Shown: positions 33,810-42,661, numbered from the stretch's first letter. The stretch: DNA of 64,000 nt from Pseudomonadota bacterium (GCA_018902755.1 JAHIQI010000049.1:1-64000); one strand, 5' to 3'. Translations and numbers: made by a program. Notes: generated from the sequence alone by a model not told the origin.

Positions 33810-34032
33810 TGCTAAAATTAGCAGCATGAAAAACCAACCCGTACTCACCGTATTGCGCCGCGCCGCCGCGCCCCCCTGCCTGGGCAAGGATCGCCTGCTG
33901 TGCCGGGGTTGTCCCGGCTGGGAGGCCATGCGCGCGGCGGTGTGCCCCGGCGGGCCTTGGGAGGGGGCGGTGATCCACTGCTCCTGCACCGGCCTGGTGG
34001 CCCAGGGGCCGGAGCATACGGACAAGCAATGA
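33799..34032 (+). CDS. Small cysteine-rich protein of unknown function
   Basis: A 77-residue basic protein with six cysteines, five or more in a compact core (PPCLGKDRLLCRGCPGWEAM ... VCPGGPWEGAVIHCSCTG). C-x-x-C and C-x-C pairs suggest metal binding. It starts inside the end of the lipoprotein gene and overlaps the next gene by 4 bp (ATGA), which argues that it is translated. A later in-frame ATG at 33826 is an alternative start. No family recognised. Confidence 0.6.
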   Translation: MANDAKISSMKNQPVLTVLRRAAAPPCLGKDRLLCRGCPGWEAMRAAVCPGGPWEGAVIHCSCTGLVAQGPEHTDKQ

Positions 34033-34673
34033 AACGCCTGCTGGGGATCACCCTGCTGGCCCTGGCCGCCCTGGCTTTGGGGGCTGCGGCCGGGGTGGTC
34101 GTGGTGGGCCATTTCAGCGCGGGCGACCTGGCCGGTTGGGAGACCAAAGAGTTCAAAGGCCTTACCACCTACAGCCTGGTGGAGATGGACGGCCGCAAGG
34201 TGCTCAAGGCGGTGAGTGAGGCCAGCGCCTCGGCCCTGATCAAGGAAATTAAGGCCGACCCGGCCCAGACCCCCATGCTCTCCTGGTCCTGGAAGATTCA
34301 GGGCACTCTGCCGGGGGGCGACGGCCGCAGCAAGGCCGGCGACGACTTCGCGGCCCGGGTCTACGTGGTCTTCCCCTCTTTCTTGTTCTGGAACACTCGC
34401 GCCCTCAACTACGTGTGGGCCAACAAGCTGCCCGTTGGCCGCACCTGGCCCAACGCCTTTGCCGGGGACAACGTGATGATGATGGCCGTGAACAGCGGAG
34501 ACGGCCAGGCCGGGCAGTGGGTGAGCCACCGCCGGGACTTGGCTGCGGATTTTCGCCGTTGTTTCGGGGAGGAGCCTCCGGGCATCGGGGCCATCGCGGT
34601 GATGACCGACTCGGACAATACCAAAGGCAGCGCGGTGGCCTATTACGGGGACATCACTTTGGGGCCGAGATAG
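34029..34673 (+). CDS. DUF3047 domain protein
   Basis: A 214-residue exported or anchored protein (hydrophobic N-terminus ITLLALAALALGAAAGVVVV). The DUF3047 (PF11249) signatures are clear: VLKAVSEASASALIKEIKAD, MLSWSWKIQGTLPGGDGRSK, DDFAARVYVVFPS, LNYVWANKLPVGRTWPNAF and IAVMTDSDNTKGSAVAYYGD. The family is frequent in Proteobacteria; it has a lectin-like beta fold and unknown role. ATG overlaps the stop of the Cys-rich gene. Repeat copy D begins with the base after its stop codon. Confidence 0.9.
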   Translation: MKRLLGITLLALAALALGAAAGVVVVGHFSAGDLAGWETKEFKGLTTYSLVEMDGRKVLKAVSEASASALIKEIKADPAQTPMLSWSWKIQGTLPGGDGRSKAGDDFAARVYVVFPSFLFWNTRALNYVWANKLPVGRTWPNAFAGDNVMMMAVNSGDGQAGQWVSHRRDLAADFRRCFGEEPPGIGAIAVMTDSDNTKGSAVAYYGDITLGPR

Positions 34674-34794
34674 GCGGCTTCGCCAGGAAGCGCCATGCGG
34701 TGTTGTCAACATCGCTCGGTCCTCGAGGTAGGTTTCCCTACCCCTGCGTCCCTCGCTCGTTTCCGCCTTGCCTGACGCTCCCTGGCTGTGCCGC
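34674..34794 (+). repeat. Dispersed palindromic repeat, copy D (121 bp)
   Basis: Starts GCGGCTTCGCCAGG right after the TAG of the DUF3047 gene and ends CCTGGCTGTGCCGC. Outer arms pair perfectly (GCGGC/GCCGC, GCCAGG/CCTGGC). Its central stem is GGTAGG/CCTACC instead of CGTAGC/GCTACG: both sides changed, pairing kept. Confidence 0.88.
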
Positions 34795-34875
34795 TGGCCT
34801 TTTGGGGCTTTATTTAACAAACGCCCAAAAACGGCAGCGCCACCTAGCGCGTGCCGAGTCTTCAAGCGACTAGAT

Positions 34876-35700
34876 TTAGCCAGCCACCTTCAAGTGCCGC
34901 TCCCGCTGGGGGCCGGGGATCTCCTTGTTGCGGCTGGCCACCCGGCGGTAGAGCAGGGGGCGGCGGTTGGGGTAGATAGGCTCCCGCTCCCGCCAGGCTT
35001 CGGCCTGCCCCAAGTCCAACTCCAACTGGGTGATCTCTTCGCCGCCGCCCAGGGCCAGGAGCTCATCGCCGTGGGGGTCGTACACCGCGCTGCCCCCGGA
35101 GAACACCGGGCCGGGCCGGTTCATGTAGACCACGAAGTACTGGTTGAACACCGCCGCCGCCCGCATGCGCCGGCGCATGTAGGGCACCGGGAAGTGGGCG
35201 GGCACCGCCGAGATGTTCACCACCAGGCGAGCCCCGTCCAGGGCCAGCACCCGCCACACCTCGCTGAAGGCCGAGTCGTAGCATATGTTGAGCCCCAGGC
35301 GGCCCAGGGGGGTGCTGAACACCTTGAGCCTGCCGCCGGGCAGGAAGTTCTCGGTCCAGTGCACGTGGGTCTTGGCGTAGCTCTTGGCGCCGCGCGCGTC
35401 CACGTAGGTGGCGAGGTTAAGGAACCCGTCCCCCTCGCGCTTCAGCTCGCCCAGCACCACCCTGGCCCCGCACTGCCTGACGTGCCGGTAAATATCCTGG
35501 GACGCGCCGTGGATGGCGCACTTCACCTTGCGGTAGAGGAAACCCTCTGGCTTCACCTGGGAGGGGTGGCCATGCAGGATCAGCTCCGGGAACACGATGA
35601 GGTCGCTGCCCCGCTCTTGGGAGATGATTTCCTTTAGCCGCTCAACGTGGCCTTCCACGTCCTCGGGGTCGAAATTTATCTGGGCTAGGGTTATGCGCAT
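34876..35700 (-). CDS. Carbon-nitrogen hydrolase (nitrilase superfamily)
   Basis: A 274-residue amidase/nitrilase-fold enzyme with the catalytic triad Glu39 (IVFPELILHG), Lys110 (YAKTHVHW) and Cys140 (NICYDSAFSEVW). Its substrate class is open; omega-amidase, N-carbamoyl hydrolase and glutamine-amidase types share this core. It begins 7 bp after asnB, in the same operon, so a role with an amide product (asparagine-like or a peptide amide) is possible. Downstream of it lies only repeat copy D on the other strand. Confidence 0.88.
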   Translation of the reverse strand: MRITLAQINFDPEDVEGHVERLKEIISQERGSDLIVFPELILHGHPSQVKPEGFLYRKVKCAIHGASQDIYRHVRQCGARVVLGELKREGDGFLNLATYVDARGAKSYAKTHVHWTENFLPGGRLKVFSTPLGRLGLNICYDSAFSEVWRVLALDGARLVVNISAVPAHFPVPYMRRRMRAAAVFNQYFVVYMNRPGPVFSGGSAVYDPHGDELLALGGGEEITQLELDLGQAEAWREREPIYPNRRPLLYRRVASRNKEIPGPQRERHLKVAG

Positions 35701-35707
35701 GCTCCTC

Positions 35708-37363
35708 CTATGCCGCCGGGAGGTGGCTGGTCTCGCAGTCCAGGAAGGGCGGGATGAAGCGCCGCCTTATGTCGTCCTCGATCTGCTGCAAGTAGAAGCG
35801 GGCCCGGCTCTCGCCGTAGTGCTCGTACTCGTCGCCATAGCGGTAGAGGCTGCCCTTGTCCCGGGCGATGTTCTTGTCCACCACATCGTCTTGGATCACC
35901 CCGGCCTTGGAGGCGGCGATGTTCTGGATGATCTGGTGGATGCCCGAGCCGGACTGGGCCGGGTCCTTGGTGCGAAAGGCCAGGTAGGGCGGCACCCCCA
36001 GCTCGGCCGAGGCCTGGCGGTGCACTCGCTTGCGCAGGTTGTCCTCGGCCCCTTCCAGCTTGAGGCGCGGGGATATGCGCATGGCGGTGAGGATCACGTC
36101 CCGGTCCAGGTAGGGGGCCCGAAGCTCGATGCTGTGGGCCATGGTCAGCTTGTCCTCGCGCTCCAGGGTGTCGGTGTAGAGCATGCCTATGTCTTCCCAC
36201 AGCTTCTCGTGCAGGCGCAGATAGCCGTGTTCGGCCAGGACGTCGTTGTACCAGGGGTATCCCGCGAACAGTTCGTCCGCCGCCTGACCGGTGTACATCA
36301 CCCGGATGCCGTCGGCCGCGGCCATCTTGGCGGCCAGGTACATGGGTATGGCCACCTCAACCTGCAGCAGGCCGCTCTCCTCCACGTTTTCGATCACCTC
36401 GGGCAACAGGGCCTCCACCGTGGCCTCGTCGATGATGGAGGTCTTGAGCACCAGGCCCAGGTCCTTGGCCACCGCCTCGGCGGCCTGCACGTCGGCGCTG
36501 TCGGCGGTGCCGGTGCAGTAGCACACGATGTTTTTGCCCTCGCGCATCAAGAGGTTGGCCACCAGCACGCTGTCGATGCCCCCGGAGAAGATCACCCCCA
36601 GGGTGGACTCGGTGAGCCCGGTGAGGCGCTTGGAAACCGAACGGGTGAGCACCCTCTTGTACTCCTCCACCGCTTGGCGGAAGTCCACGATGTCGATCTG
36701 GGGCATCTCCAACCGGTAGCCGCCCTCCACCTTGGGGCCCTGGTCGTCGATGCACAACAGCTCGCCGGGGTTCAGGCGCACCGGCTCGTCCTGGCCGTTC
36801 CACAGGGCCTTCTTTTCCGAGGCGAAGTAGGTTACCGGGCCGTTGTGGATGTAGTAGATGGGCTTTTTGCCGATGGGGTCCCGAGCGACCACCACCGATT
36901 TGCCGTCGGTGACCGCCAGGGCGTACATGCCGTCCAAAAGGCCGACGATCTGCTTGACCGCGTCAACCAGATCCCCCCGGTAGGACTCCTCCAGCAGGTG
37001 CACGATCACCTCGCTGTCGCTGGTGGTCTTTATGTCGTGCTGCTTGTAGAGCAGGGTCCGCAGCTTTTGATAGTTGTAGATCTCGCCGTTGTGGATAAGG
37101 GCCAAGCGGCCATCGCAAGAGGTGTAGGGCTGGGTGCTCTGCTCCCGGCCCACGATGCGTAGGCGGGAGTGGCCCAAGGCTATGTGGGCGTCCCGGACAA
37201 GCTCCTCGCGCAGGTCGTCCACCTTGCGCGCCCGGTGGGTCTCATTGTCCAGATAGACCCCGTGAGTGTCTGGCCCCCGGTGGTCCATCTTTTTGAGCAT
37301 GTCGTAGATGTCACTGGAACAGATGTGGCCTCCTTGGACGAAATGTCCGCAGATGGTGCACAT
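35708..37363 (-). CDS. asnB: Asparagine synthetase (glutamine-hydrolysing) family protein
   Basis: A 551-residue two-domain enzyme. The N-terminal class II glutaminase begins MCTICGHF (nucleophile Cys2) and has HNGEIYNYQKLR and the DSEVIVHLLEE block. The synthetase domain has the ATP PP-loop SGGIDS at 260-265 and the GQAADELFAGYPWYN block. Sequence MCTICGH, rather than MCGI, is unusual. With the coupled nitrilase it may make an amide other than free asparagine. The 297-bp upstream region holds a terminator-like structure and a second hairpin, so leader control is possible. Confidence 0.88.
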   Translation of the reverse strand: MCTICGHFVQGGHICSSDIYDMLKKMDHRGPDTHGVYLDNETHRARKVDDLREELVRDAHIALGHSRLRIVGREQSTQPYTSCDGRLALIHNGEIYNYQKLRTLLYKQHDIKTTSDSEVIVHLLEESYRGDLVDAVKQIVGLLDGMYALAVTDGKSVVVARDPIGKKPIYYIHNGPVTYFASEKKALWNGQDEPVRLNPGELLCIDDQGPKVEGGYRLEMPQIDIVDFRQAVEEYKRVLTRSVSKRLTGLTESTLGVIFSGGIDSVLVANLLMREGKNIVCYCTGTADSADVQAAEAVAKDLGLVLKTSIIDEATVEALLPEVIENVEESGLLQVEVAIPMYLAAKMAAADGIRVMYTGQAADELFAGYPWYNDVLAEHGYLRLHEKLWEDIGMLYTDTLEREDKLTMAHSIELRAPYLDRDVILTAMRISPRLKLEGAEDNLRKRVHRQASAELGVPPYLAFRTKDPAQSGSGIHQIIQNIAASKAGVIQDDVVDKNIARDKGSLYRYGDEYEHYGESRARFYLQQIEDDIRRRFIPPFLDCETSHLPAA

Positions 37364-37423
37364 TGTGGAGTCTTCCTTTCCGTGGCTTTGAGGTCCGCCG
37401 GGCCTGCCGCCGCTTAGGTGTTT

Positions 37424-37445
37424 GGCGCCGTCTGACGGCGGCGCC
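37424..37445 (-). promoter_or_regulatory. Hairpin in the asnB leader
   Basis: GGCGCCG (37424-37430) with CGGCGCC (37439-37445), between the terminator-like structure and the asnB start codon. The function is unknown; it could be an alternative fold in leader control. Confidence 0.4.
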
Positions 37446-37452
37446 GGGCCCC

Positions 37453-37501
37453 CAAAAAAAGAAACTCCACCTTTTCTGGCCGCTGCACAGAGAAGGTGGA
37501 G
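37453..37501 (-). terminator. Strong intrinsic terminator upstream of asnB
   Basis: On the minus strand CTCCACCTT (37493-37501) pairs with AAGGTGGAG (37465-37473), extended by TCTG/CAGA, followed by TTTCTTTTTTT. It points toward asnB and lies 90 bp before its start. It either ends the PAS gene transcript or is an attenuator of asnB. The rest of the gap to 37660 shows no gene. Confidence 0.85.
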
Positions 37502-37660
37502 AAGACTTATAAGCTTAGACTTTGCGTTTAAAGTTCTTGGGGGCGGTCAAATTTTCCTTTGTTTAAACTAACATAGCTTCGGGAGCCTTGCAAGGGCGGA
37601 CGCCCGAACGCCGCCGGGAGACCCGCTCCGGCCCGGGCGGTGGGTGTAAAAAGCTGCCGC

Positions 37661-38029
37661 CTAGATGCAGTCCAGCGAAATCTTGAGCCCCGAAGGCCGC
37701 CCCGAGCAGTGGCAGGGGGCGCAGGTGAGGCGCACAGGGAAGGCGCGGCCATCTACCCGCATAAGGGTGTAGATGCTCTGGTGCTCTTTGCCCGAGGTCA
37801 GGCTCTGACCCATGGCCTGGCCCGCCCGCCTGCGGTCCCAGGTGGCGAAATGGCTGAGCAGGTTGATGCGTTTGGGCGCCTCGTCCGGCACGTAGCCCAG
37901 GAAACCCAGCACCGCCAGGCTGTGGCTGGAAACGTAGCCGCTTTCATCCACCAACAGGGCGGTTTGCATGGGGGGAGTGGAAGGCCTGGAGGTCTTTTGG
38001 CCGTTTTGACCCGGGGACTCCAAAGTCAT
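37661..38029 (-). CDS. Small single-domain PAS-like protein
   Basis: A 122-residue protein. After about 20 polar residues it fits a PAS fold: ALLVDESGYVSSHSLAVLGF, NLLSHFATWDRRRAGQAMGQ, YTLMRVDGRAFPVRLTCAPC, GLKISLDCI. No output domain is attached. CAPCHC near the end could bind a metal or heme-like ligand, but this is not a c-type heme motif followed by export signals. GGGAG lies before the ATG. Partner and signal unknown. Confidence 0.6.
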   Translation of the reverse strand: MTLESPGQNGQKTSRPSTPPMQTALLVDESGYVSSHSLAVLGFLGYVPDEAPKRINLLSHFATWDRRRAGQAMGQSLTSGKEHQSIYTLMRVDGRAFPVRLTCAPCHCSGRPSGLKISLDCI

Positions 38030-38233
38030 GGCGATTCTCCCGAAATTTGGATGGGCCGGATATACTTACCAATATTCTACTATCATTAAAAATAAAATAG
38101 CAACGACAATATTAGCTCTGCTAATAAAGAGGCCCCCGGGGCAGGCGCGGCGCAAGGGCCCAGGGCATTTGACGAAATCGTTGCCACAGGTTAAGCTCAT
38201 CCTGGCACAACCTATTAAATTTATGAGGTAAGC

Positions 38234-40042
38234 GTGGCAGACAAGGCTCACACCCGCAATTTTTCAATCATCGCCCACATCGACCACGGTAAATCCACCC
38301 TGGCCGACCGGCTCATCCAGCTTTGCGGGATGGTTAGCGACCGGGACTTCCAAGACCAGCTCCTGGATAACCTTTATCTGGAGCGCGAACGGGGCATAAC
38401 CATCAAAAGTCAGGCCATAACCCTGCCTTACATCGCCTCCGACGGCGAGGAGTACGAGCTGAACCTCATCGACACCCCGGGCCACGTGGACTTTTCCTAC
38501 GAGGTCAGCCGGGCCCTTTCCTCGGCCGAGGGGGTGCTTCTGGTGGTGGACGCCTCCCAGGGAGTGGAGGCCCAGACCCTGGCCAACCTGTACATGGCCC
38601 TGGAGCACGACCTGGAGGTGGTGCCGGTAATCAACAAGATCGACCTGATCAGCGCCGACGTGGACGAGGCCCGCCGCCAGATAAGCGACGAGCTGGGCCT
38701 GGACGGCGATGAGGCGGTGGCGGTGTCGGCCAAGACCGGCCAGAACGTGCCCGCGGTGCTGGAGGCGGTGGTCGCCAAGCTTCCCCCGCCCACCGGCGAC
38801 CCCGCCGCGCCCTTGCAGGCGCTCATCTTCGACGCCCAGTACGACCCCTACCGGGGCACCGTGATCTTCGTGCGGGTGATGCAGGGCACCTTGCGCCAGG
38901 GCCAGAGCGTCATGTTCATGCACGGCGGGACCACTCACAAGGTGGAAGAAGTTGGGGTGATGCAGCTAAAGCGCATCGCCAAGACCCAGCTTAGGGCGGG
39001 CCAGGTGGGCTACGTGGTGGCCGGGGTCAAGACCGTGGCCGACACCAACATCGGCGACACCATCACCGACGCAGACGCCCCGGCCGCCGAGCCCCTGCCC
39101 GGCTTCCGCGAGGCCAAGCCGGTTGTGTTTTCCTCCATCTACCCCGTGGCCACCGACGACTACCCCGACCTGGCCGACGCCCTGGACAAGCTCAAGCTCA
39201 ACGATGCCAGCCTCATCTACCAAAAGGACTCCTCCCAGGCCCTGGGCTTCGGCTTCCGCTGCGGCTTTTTGGGCTTGCTGCACCTGGAGGTGGTCCAGGA
39301 GCGCCTGGAGCGGGAGTTCGGCCTGTCCCTGATCCTCACCACCCCCAGCGTGCGCTACCAGATCTACCTGCACGACGGCACCGAGCTGGAGATCGAGAAC
39401 CCGGCCTACTACCCGGACCCGGCCTCCATCGACTATTGCGAGGAGCCCTTCGTCAGGGCCTCCATCCTCATGCCCGAGCGCTACATCGGGGCGGTGATGC
39501 CCCTGTGCCTGGACCGGCGCGGCGAAAACACCAACTTGAACTACCCCAACCCCGGCCGGGTGGAGCTGAGCGTTGACCTGCCCCTGGCCGAAGTGATCTA
39601 CGACTTCTACGACAAGCTCAAGACCGTGACCCAGGGCTACGGCTCCTTTGACTACGAGATGATCGGCTACCGCAAATCCGACCTGGTTCGCCTGGACATT
39701 CTGGTCAACGGCGAAAAGGTGGACGCCCTGTCCATGCTGGTGCACTCCGAAAAGGCCAGGCCCAGGGCCCTGCACGCGGTCAACAAGCTCAAGGACACCA
39801 TTCCCCGCCAGCAGTTCAAGATAGCCATCCAGGGGGCCATCGGGGCCAAGATCATCGCCCGCAGCACGGTCAACGCCTTCCGCAAGGACGTGACCTCCAA
39901 GTGCTACGGCGGCGACGTGTCGCGCAAGCGCAAGCTCTTGGAAAAGCAGAAGGCGGGTAAAAAGCGAATGAAACTGGTAGGCAATGTGCCCATCCCCCAG
40001 AAGGCGTTTTTGGCGGTTTTGCAGAGCGATACAGACGACTAA
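38234..40042 (+). CDS. lepA: Elongation factor 4 (LepA)
   Basis: A 602-residue translational GTPase with back-translocase activity on stalled ribosomes. GTPase motifs G1 AHIDHGKST (residues 14-22), G3 DTPGHVDF, G4 NKID. The LepA-specific C-terminal domain is complete (ERYIGAVMPLCLDRRGENTN; AKIIARSTVNAFRKDVTSKC; GGDVSRKRKLLEKQKAGKKR). Length is the family norm. The start is GTG 38234. A possible promoter TTGACG-17-TAAGCT (38169-38197) is weak. Confidence 0.97.
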   Translation: MADKAHTRNFSIIAHIDHGKSTLADRLIQLCGMVSDRDFQDQLLDNLYLERERGITIKSQAITLPYIASDGEEYELNLIDTPGHVDFSYEVSRALSSAEGVLLVVDASQGVEAQTLANLYMALEHDLEVVPVINKIDLISADVDEARRQISDELGLDGDEAVAVSAKTGQNVPAVLEAVVAKLPPPTGDPAAPLQALIFDAQYDPYRGTVIFVRVMQGTLRQGQSVMFMHGGTTHKVEEVGVMQLKRIAKTQLRAGQVGYVVAGVKTVADTNIGDTITDADAPAAEPLPGFREAKPVVFSSIYPVATDDYPDLADALDKLKLNDASLIYQKDSSQALGFGFRCGFLGLLHLEVVQERLEREFGLSLILTTPSVRYQIYLHDGTELEIENPAYYPDPASIDYCEEPFVRASILMPERYIGAVMPLCLDRRGENTNLNYPNPGRVELSVDLPLAEVIYDFYDKLKTVTQGYGSFDYEMIGYRKSDLVRLDILVNGEKVDALSMLVHSEKARPRALHAVNKLKDTIPRQQFKIAIQGAIGAKIIARSTVNAFRKDVTSKCYGGDVSRKRKLLEKQKAGKKRMKLVGNVPIPQKAFLAVLQSDTDD

Positions 40043-40058
40043 GGCCTAAGGTCTAACC

Positions 40059-40087
40059 TTGACATAGGCCCATTCCCCTCCTATTAT
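40059..40087 (+). promoter_or_regulatory. Sigma-70 promoter of the oadG-oadB pair
   Basis: TTGACA (40059-40064), 17-base spacer, TATTAT (40082-40087), about 100 bp before the first gene. Confidence 0.8.
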
Positions 40088-40184
40088 TCAAGTCGCAAAA
40101 TAGCCAAGACCGCCAGAAGGCGGCCATACGTGATCGCAAGCAGGATTTTAGGCCGCAGTTGGTCAAAAGGGAGAGATAAAAGTC

Positions 40185-40364
40185 ATGCAACCTACACCGG
40201 TTGACTGGGGGGAGGCGTTCCGCATCGTCGGCGGAGGCGTCCTGGTCGTGTTCCTGATCATGTCGCTGCTGGCAGTGGCCACCACCCTAATGGGCAAGAT
40301 TTTCATGGCGCGCGAAGCCAGGAAAAAGGCCGCCGCGATCGCCCAGGGGGAGGCCAAGTCATGA
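40185..40364 (+). CDS. Small membrane subunit, OadG/MmdD-like (sodium pump gamma chain)
   Basis: A 59-residue protein with a single membrane helix (VLVVFLIMSLLAVATTLMG) and a basic, Ala/Lys-rich tail (MAREARKKAAAIAQGEAKS). Size, topology and place before the beta subunit fit the small chain of Na+-translocating decarboxylases. GGGAGAG is the ribosome site. It overlaps the beta-subunit ATG by 4 bp. At this length sequence similarity alone would not be decisive. Confidence 0.75.
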   Translation: MQPTPVDWGEAFRIVGGGVLVVFLIMSLLAVATTLMGKIFMAREARKKAAAIAQGEAKS

Positions 40365-41554
40365 GCTGGATCGCCTATCACGAGGGAGTGCTCAAGATCT
40401 TGGGCGTGCAGGTGGGCTTCGGCAACCTGGACCTTCCTCACATAATCATGATCCTGGTGGGCCTGGGCTTCATCACCCTGGCCATTCTCAAGGAATGGGA
40501 GCCCTACGAGCTGCTGCCCATCGGCGCGGGCATGATCCTGGCCAACCTTCCGCTCACCGGCCTGACCTCCCAGCCCGAACCGGGGATGCAGCCGGGCATG
40601 GCCGGCGTGCTGGGCATCATCCTGAAGTACGGTCTGTACACCTGGACCATCCTGCCCCAGTTCATCTTCTTCGGCATCGGGGCGCTCACCGACTTCAGCC
40701 CGCTCATCGCCAACCCCCGAGCCTTCCTCTTGGGCGCGGCGGCCCAGGTGGGCATCTACACCAGCTTCCTGGGCGCCCTGGCCGTGGGCCTGATTTGGCC
40801 TGACTGGGGCTTTTCGCTCAAGGAGGCCTGCTCCATCGGCATCATCGGCGGCGCCGACGGCCCCACCACCATTTACACCACCGGCCTGCTGGCCCCGGAC
40901 ATCATGGGCATCACCGCCACGGCGGCCTACTCCTACATGGCCATGGTGGCCATCATCCAGCCGCCCATCATCAAGCTCTTGACCTCCAAGGCCGAACGCT
41001 CCACCTACATGAAGCCCACCCTGCGCCCGGTGAGCCGCCCCGAACGCATCCTGTTCCCCATCGTGGCCATGCTCTTGATCATCCTGATCATCCCCAAGAG
41101 CGCCCCGCTGGTGGGCTTCCTCTTGCTGGGCAACCTGTTCCGCGAGTCCGGGGTGGTGGAGCGCCTAAGCAACACCGCCCAGAACGAGTTGATCAACATC
41201 ATCACCATCCTCTTGATGCTGGGCATCGGAGCCTCCATGCCAGCCGACCGGGTCATGGACCCGCGCACCCTGTTGGTGCTGTTCCTGGGTCTGGCCGCCT
41301 TCTGCGTGGGCACCGGGGCCGGGGTGATTTTCGGCAAGATCATGTCCAAGCTCAGCAAGGAGCCCTTCAACCCCATGCTGGGCGCGGCCGGAGTGTCGGC
41401 GGTGCCCATGAGCGCGCGCATCGTGCACCACATGGGGCAAAAGGCCAATAAGCGCAACTTCCTTCTGATGCACGCCATGGGCCCCAACGTGGCCGGCGTC
41501 ATCGGTTCGGCGGTGGCCGGCGGCTACTTCCTGGGCCTGTTCATTAACTTCTAG
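40361..41554 (+). CDS. Sodium ion-translocating decarboxylase subunit beta (OadB/GcdB/MmdB family)
   Basis: A 397-residue membrane protein that couples decarboxylation of biotin-bound carboxylate to Na+ export. Family marks: GIGALTDFSPLIANPRAFLL, the ion-binding aspartate Asp166 in IIGGADGPTTIYTT, and the C-terminal GVSAVPMSARIVHHMGQKAN, then HAMGPNVAGVIGSAVAGG. No carboxyltransferase or biotin subunit is adjacent, so the acid being decarboxylated is unknown. With the small chain it forms a two-gene unit with its own promoter and terminator. Confidence 0.93.
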   Translation: MSWIAYHEGVLKILGVQVGFGNLDLPHIIMILVGLGFITLAILKEWEPYELLPIGAGMILANLPLTGLTSQPEPGMQPGMAGVLGIILKYGLYTWTILPQFIFFGIGALTDFSPLIANPRAFLLGAAAQVGIYTSFLGALAVGLIWPDWGFSLKEACSIGIIGGADGPTTIYTTGLLAPDIMGITATAAYSYMAMVAIIQPPIIKLLTSKAERSTYMKPTLRPVSRPERILFPIVAMLLIILIIPKSAPLVGFLLLGNLFRESGVVERLSNTAQNELINIITILLMLGIGASMPADRVMDPRTLLVLFLGLAAFCVGTGAGVIFGKIMSKLSKEPFNPMLGAAGVSAVPMSARIVHHMGQKANKRNFLLMHAMGPNVAGVIGSAVAGGYFLGLFINF

Positions 41555-41566
41555 TTCCGCCATCCT

Positions 41567-41600
41567 GGGGAGCCCCGCGCTGCGGGGCTCCCTTTTTTTT
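41567..41600 (+). terminator. Intrinsic terminator after oadB
   Basis: GGGAGCCCCGC (41568-41578) with GCGGGGCTCCC (41582-41592), then eight T. Confidence 0.96.
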
Positions 41601-41666
41601 GGCCATGCCGGTAGGCGGTGATCGGCGCCCTGCGCCCCGCTTGCCGGCAAGTCGGCAAACGCCAAA

Positions 41667-41679
41667 CATGTTAAAGTAG
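41667..41679 (+). promoter_or_regulatory. CATGTTAAAGTAG element before the first GGDEF gene
   Basis: Identical 13 bases occur at 42600-42612, each time 47-49 bp before the GTG of a diguanylate cyclase gene. TGTTAAAGT could be an extended -10 element. No matching -35 was found. Confidence 0.45.
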
Positions 41680-41726
41680 AATCGAGCGAGGCTTCAGCCC
41701 TGGCCTGCCCGTGAGGGGGGAACCTG

Positions 41727-42497
41727 GTGATCGACCGTGGCCGGAAATCCAATTCCCGGCTGATGATCCAAGACCAAAAGGACGTGACCCGGACCATTAT
41801 AAAGGTGGCCCTAATCTCCTTGGTGGCTTCCTGGCTCATCACCGGTGTGGTTATGCTGCTGGTCGGCGGCCTGACCACCAGCACCCTGGTGGTCGCCGGC
41901 CTGGCCAGCACCGTGGCCCCCCTGGCGGTGGCGATCCCGGTCGCCGGACGCAACCTCAGACTCACGCTGGAGCTGAACCGCTCACACCAGGCCATAGAGC
42001 GCCTTTCGCGCACCGATGACCTCACCCAGACCTACAACCGCCGTTACTTCACGGAAGTTGCCCAGCGAGAGCTTGCTTTGGCCGCTCGCCATGGACACCT
42101 GGTGTCCCTTTTGCTCATCGATCTGGACGGCTTCAAGCAGATCAACGACCAACTGGGCCATCAGGTAGGGGACAAGGCCCTGGTCGCCTGCGCGCAGGCC
42201 ATACGCCACACCATCCGCCAGGAGGACGTGGTGGGGCGTTTCGGGGGAGACGAATTTTTGGTCCTGGCCCCGCACAGCGACCTAAAGAGCGCCGCGCTGC
42301 TGGCCCAGCGGGTGCACGACGCCCTGGACGCCGCCAATCTGGTGTTGGGCGGGCAGGTGGTGGCAATCAAGGCCAGTATTGGTGCGGTGACCAGCAATGG
42401 GGACGCCCAAGACGTTGATCAAATCCTGCGCGAAGCTGATCAGGCTCTGTACCGTGCCAAAAAAATGGGCGGCAACCGCACCGAACTGGCCGCCTAG
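41727..42497 (+). CDS. Membrane-anchored diguanylate cyclase (GGDEF), copy 1
   Basis: A 256-residue protein: two N-terminal helices (about 25-47 and 52-75) with almost no periplasmic sensor, a short linker, then a complete GGDEF domain (about 93-256). The active motif RFGGDEF is at 171-177, preceded by the RxxD inhibitory site (RQED) at the standard distance, so it should be active and subject to c-di-GMP feedback. Start GTG 41727 behind GGGGGG. It is followed by a close paralog of equal length; they share a conserved 13-bp upstream element. Confidence 0.92.
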   Translation: MIDRGRKSNSRLMIQDQKDVTRTIIKVALISLVASWLITGVVMLLVGGLTTSTLVVAGLASTVAPLAVAIPVAGRNLRLTLELNRSHQAIERLSRTDDLTQTYNRRYFTEVAQRELALAARHGHLVSLLLIDLDGFKQINDQLGHQVGDKALVACAQAIRHTIRQEDVVGRFGGDEFLVLAPHSDLKSAALLAQRVHDALDAANLVLGGQVVAIKASIGAVTSNGDAQDVDQILREADQALYRAKKMGGNRTELAA

Positions 42498-42599
42498 CCT
42501 GGGCGTCCCGCTTGTTTCATGCCGATCGCCGCGCCGCGCCCCGAATCACCCCAATCCCCGCCGGGCCGTTGCACCCGATCTCGCTACCAGGGGCCCAAT

Positions 42600-42612
42600 C
42601 ATGTTAAAGTAG
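42600..42612 (+). promoter_or_regulatory. CATGTTAAAGTAG element before the second GGDEF gene
   Basis: Second copy of the 13-bp sequence seen at 41667, at the same distance from the start codon, in otherwise different DNA. Confidence 0.45.
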
Positions 42613-42661
42613 CCATGCCTATAGCGCCTTTTCGCCCTTGGTGCGTGGAGAAGCAAGCCTG

